Below, piece after piece: positions 5,942 to 7,059 of a DNA stretch of 7,059 nt; within the stretch, counting starts at the first letter, position 1; every line of letters starts with the position of its first letter. Location of the stretch: NCBI GenBank assembly GCA_947464585.1, contig CANHYS010000104.1, positions 1-7,059 of the forward strand, written 5' to 3'. Made by a program: the position numbers and the translations under genes. Source of the stretch: Planctomycetaceae bacterium. Lineage in GTDB: Bacteria; Planctomycetota; Planctomycetia; Pirellulales; UBA1268. Below the pieces are notes generated by a model. That model saw only the letters and a program-made list of their open reading frames with translations, had not been told where the DNA came from and did no database searches.

Positions 5942-6607
5942 TCACGGTGCCGGAACAGTCACCGGGGCGGTCTCGGAGTCGCCCGCACCGGGCTCTCGAA
6001 AGACCGATCCTGCCCTGCCATCGCGATAGCGACCGTCAGCCTGATCACCGCCGTCATCCGCATCACGGCTGCTTTCGCCGTCGGCGCGTCGGCTGCTTGA
6101 CGGCATACCCACGCCGGCGGTTTCGATCTGATTCGGGCCCGTGTGCAGCTGCCGCATCCAGCCAGAGAGCAGCACGACGGCCAACAACAGTCCCAGCGTG
6201 ACGGAGAGCCACTTGGCACGGTCGTTCCGCACCCACTGCGTGCCTTGCCCGCGGCCTACCAGCGCGCTGGCAAAGTAAAATGCCACCATCGCCAGCAGGA
6301 ACTTTGCGCCGAACAGGGCATGGTAGCTCGTCTGACGCATCCAGAAGCCACCAGACCAGCCTTCTGCCTTGACCCGGCCGTTGAAGAGCAGAAAGTTGGC
6401 CAGTCCGCTCGCCAAGAGCACGGTGATCGCCCCGATCACCCAGGGCAGCCAGCGGCGCCGGATCGCCTCGTGGATCTTGTCCCGCGTGGCGGTATCGATC
6501 TCGGAGAGCGCCGGCACGAGGCCGAAGCGGGCAAAGACGAGGCCGCCCATCGCGACGATGGCAGCGAGGATGTGGGCCCAGCGGAGCAGGAGCAGGGTGG
6601 GATCCAT
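5942..6607 (-). CDS. Four-helix integral membrane protein, CopD/HemJ-like appearance
   Basis: This 221-residue protein has four predicted membrane segments: about 4-33 (RWAHILAAIVAMGGLVFARF), 53-75, 97-117 (ALFGAKFLLAMVAFYFASAL) and 133-151. The N-terminal R-W-A-H with a glycine-rich first helix, and the Y-H-A-L-F-G-A-K stretch opening helix 3, recall the CopD / DUF2269 / HemJ type of haem- or copper-related membrane proteins, where helix-embedded histidines bind the cofactor. Here His12 and His96 are the candidates. Basic loops after helices 1 and 3 suggest N-out, C-out topology. The last 66 residues form a hydrophilic, mixed-charge, net-acidic tail, probably periplasmic and disordered. The ATG at 6607 is supported by AAGGA seven bases upstream (6615-6619). 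It is divergent from tadA. The family assignment is tentative. Confidence 0.82.
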   Translation of the reverse strand: MDPTLLLLRWAHILAAIVAMGGLVFARFGLVPALSEIDTATRDKIHEAIRRRWLPWVIGAITVLLASGLANFLLFNGRVKAEGWSGGFWMRQTSYHALFGAKFLLAMVAFYFASALVGRGQGTQWVRNDRAKWLSVTLGLLLAVVLLSGWMRQLHTGPNQIETAGVGMPSSSRRADGESSRDADDGGDQADGRYRDGRAGSVFREPGAGDSETAPVTVPAP

Positions 6608-6614
6608 GGGTCTT

Positions 6615-6619
6615 TCCTT
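6615..6619 (-). promoter_or_regulatory. Ribosome binding site of the membrane protein
   Basis: AAGGA on the minus strand lies seven bases before the ATG at 6607. It rules out the longer frame from 6694, whose extra 29 residues are polar and lie before the first membrane helix. Confidence 0.65.
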
Positions 6620-6629
6620 GGTACGGGAG

Positions 6630-6642
6630 CGTCGGACCGACG
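6630..6642. repeat. Perfect 13-base palindrome upstream of the membrane protein gene
   Basis: CGTCGG-A-CCGACG is a perfect 6+1+6 inverted repeat, 22 bases before the ATG at 6607 and just upstream of its ribosome binding site. It could be an operator half-site pair. A stem with a one-base loop is not a stable RNA hairpin, so a DNA-level role would be more likely. Confidence 0.5.
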
Positions 6643-6669
6643 AATCGTAACCGATGGGAAGCCCGCCCC

Positions 6670-6709
6670 CAAATGAGCCGCTTTGATCGGCCATTTGTCG
6701 TCCCGATCA
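6670..6709. repeat. Two interleaved perfect inverted repeats in the divergent gap
   Basis: CAAATG (6670-6675) pairs with CATTTG (6692-6697), and TGATCGG (6684-6690) pairs with CCGATCA (6703-6709). The arms alternate, so the two stems cannot nest; together they have the order of an H-type pseudoknot, with gaps of 8, 1 and 5 bases. They lie 69 bases before the tadA start and 62 bases before the membrane protein start. Confidence 0.5.
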
Positions 6710-6778
6710 CAGGGCGACTACAGTGCGAACTGCCTCGGTGGGCCACCGGCCTCCAGACCAACCCCCGCGAACCACACC

Positions 6779-7059
6779 ATGCTCCCCGACGAATTGCCAC
6801 CAGAGGTGCCGCGACTGGACGAATCAAACGAATCAATGGAGGACCTGCTGGCCGCTTTCGGGCACGGTCTGACGGTCGAGCAGACGCATACTCGCTGGAT
6901 GCGGCTGGCGCTCGAGGAGGCGCGGGTGGCGGCGGCCGAGGACGAGGTGCCGGTGGGGGCGATCGTGGTGGCGGCCGGAAGGGTGATCGCCAGCGCCCAC
7001 AACCAGCGGGAGCAGCTGGCCGACCCAACGGCCCACGCCGAGATGATCGCCCTCACACA
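6779..7059 (+). CDS. tadA: tRNA-specific adenosine deaminase TadA (5' part, cut by right edge)
   Basis: The first 93 codons are visible. TadA converts adenosine-34 to inosine in the anticodon wobble position of tRNA-Arg(ACG), using a zinc-activated water. From residue 40 the sequence follows the family closely: [20 protein letters not shown] (55-64), [12 protein letters not shown], then DPTAHAEM (82-89). His86 is the zinc ligand and Glu88 the proton-shuttling residue of the H-A-E motif. The P-C-x-x-C half of the zinc site lies beyond the window. The start is uncertain: the ATG at 6779 gives about 35 extra N-terminal acidic residues relative to typical TadA, the ATG at 6836 gives about 16, and neither has a ribosome binding site. 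The gene is divergent from the membrane protein. Confidence 0.93.
   Translation, partial: MLPDELPPEVPRLDESNESMEDLLAAFGHGLTVEQTHTRWMRLALEEARVAAAEDEVPVGAIVVAAGRVIASAHNQREQLADPTAHAEMIALT

Noticed and set aside
5942..6142. Frameshift at the end of the membrane protein gene
   Set aside because: The tail is low complexity, but the alternative frames offer no better continuation and the tail is a plausible disordered extension.
6063..7028. 321-codon open frame on the minus strand
   Set aside because: It covers both the membrane protein gene in another frame and the antisense of tadA, with a Pro/Arg-rich low-complexity start; a shadow.

Overview
The window is high-GC bacterial chromosome, and its protein content points to a planctomycete. 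The markers are a type IV pilin-like protein of the DUF1559 / H-X9-DG class followed by a small carboxypeptidase-regulatory-like lipoprotein, a small Lys-rich protein that matches my memory of the PVC 'small basic protein' family (TIGR04137), and a stand-alone kinase with an HRDICPRN catalytic loop. I cannot place genus or species. No rRNA, tRNA, insertion sequence, CRISPR array or phage gene is visible. It reads as ordinary chromosomal core and lineage-specific sequence, not a mobile island.

Layout, left to right. Positions 1-461 (minus) hold the start of an exported Pro/Ala-rich protein that runs off the left edge. It has a GTG start, a near-ideal ribosome binding site and a signal peptide. 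A 192-bp divergent gap separates it from a full-length HemY-type protoporphyrinogen/coproporphyrinogen oxidase (654-2162, plus). Convergent to that is the small basic protein (2229-2468, minus), then a Ser/Thr-type protein kinase (2652-3512, minus). Next is a two-gene minus-strand unit: the DUF1559 pilin-like protein (5438 down to 4335), then the lipoprotein (4322 down to 3723), whose ribosome binding site overlaps the upstream stop codon. Further right on the minus strand are a 56-residue coiled-coil protein (5687-5857) and a four-helix membrane protein of CopD/HemJ-like appearance (5942-6607). The right end holds the first 93 codons of tRNA adenosine deaminase TadA (from 6779, plus), cut by the window edge.

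The genes do not form one pathway. hemY (tetrapyrrole synthesis) and tadA (tRNA wobble-base editing) are housekeeping genes. The DUF1559 and lipoprotein pair is probably co-translated and acts at the cell envelope. The kinase, small basic protein, coiled-coil protein and membrane protein appear to be single-gene units. Intergenic gaps are all under 300 bp. The most structured are 6608-6778, with three perfect inverted repeats, and 5878-5902, with a tandem 12-bp repeat just upstream of the coiled-coil gene.

I did not find a convincing new multi-gene system. The items most worth a second look are the kinase's tyrosine-kinase-like catalytic loop with a degraded glycine loop, the unidentified exported protein at the left edge, and the interleaved inverted repeats upstream of tadA and the membrane protein.
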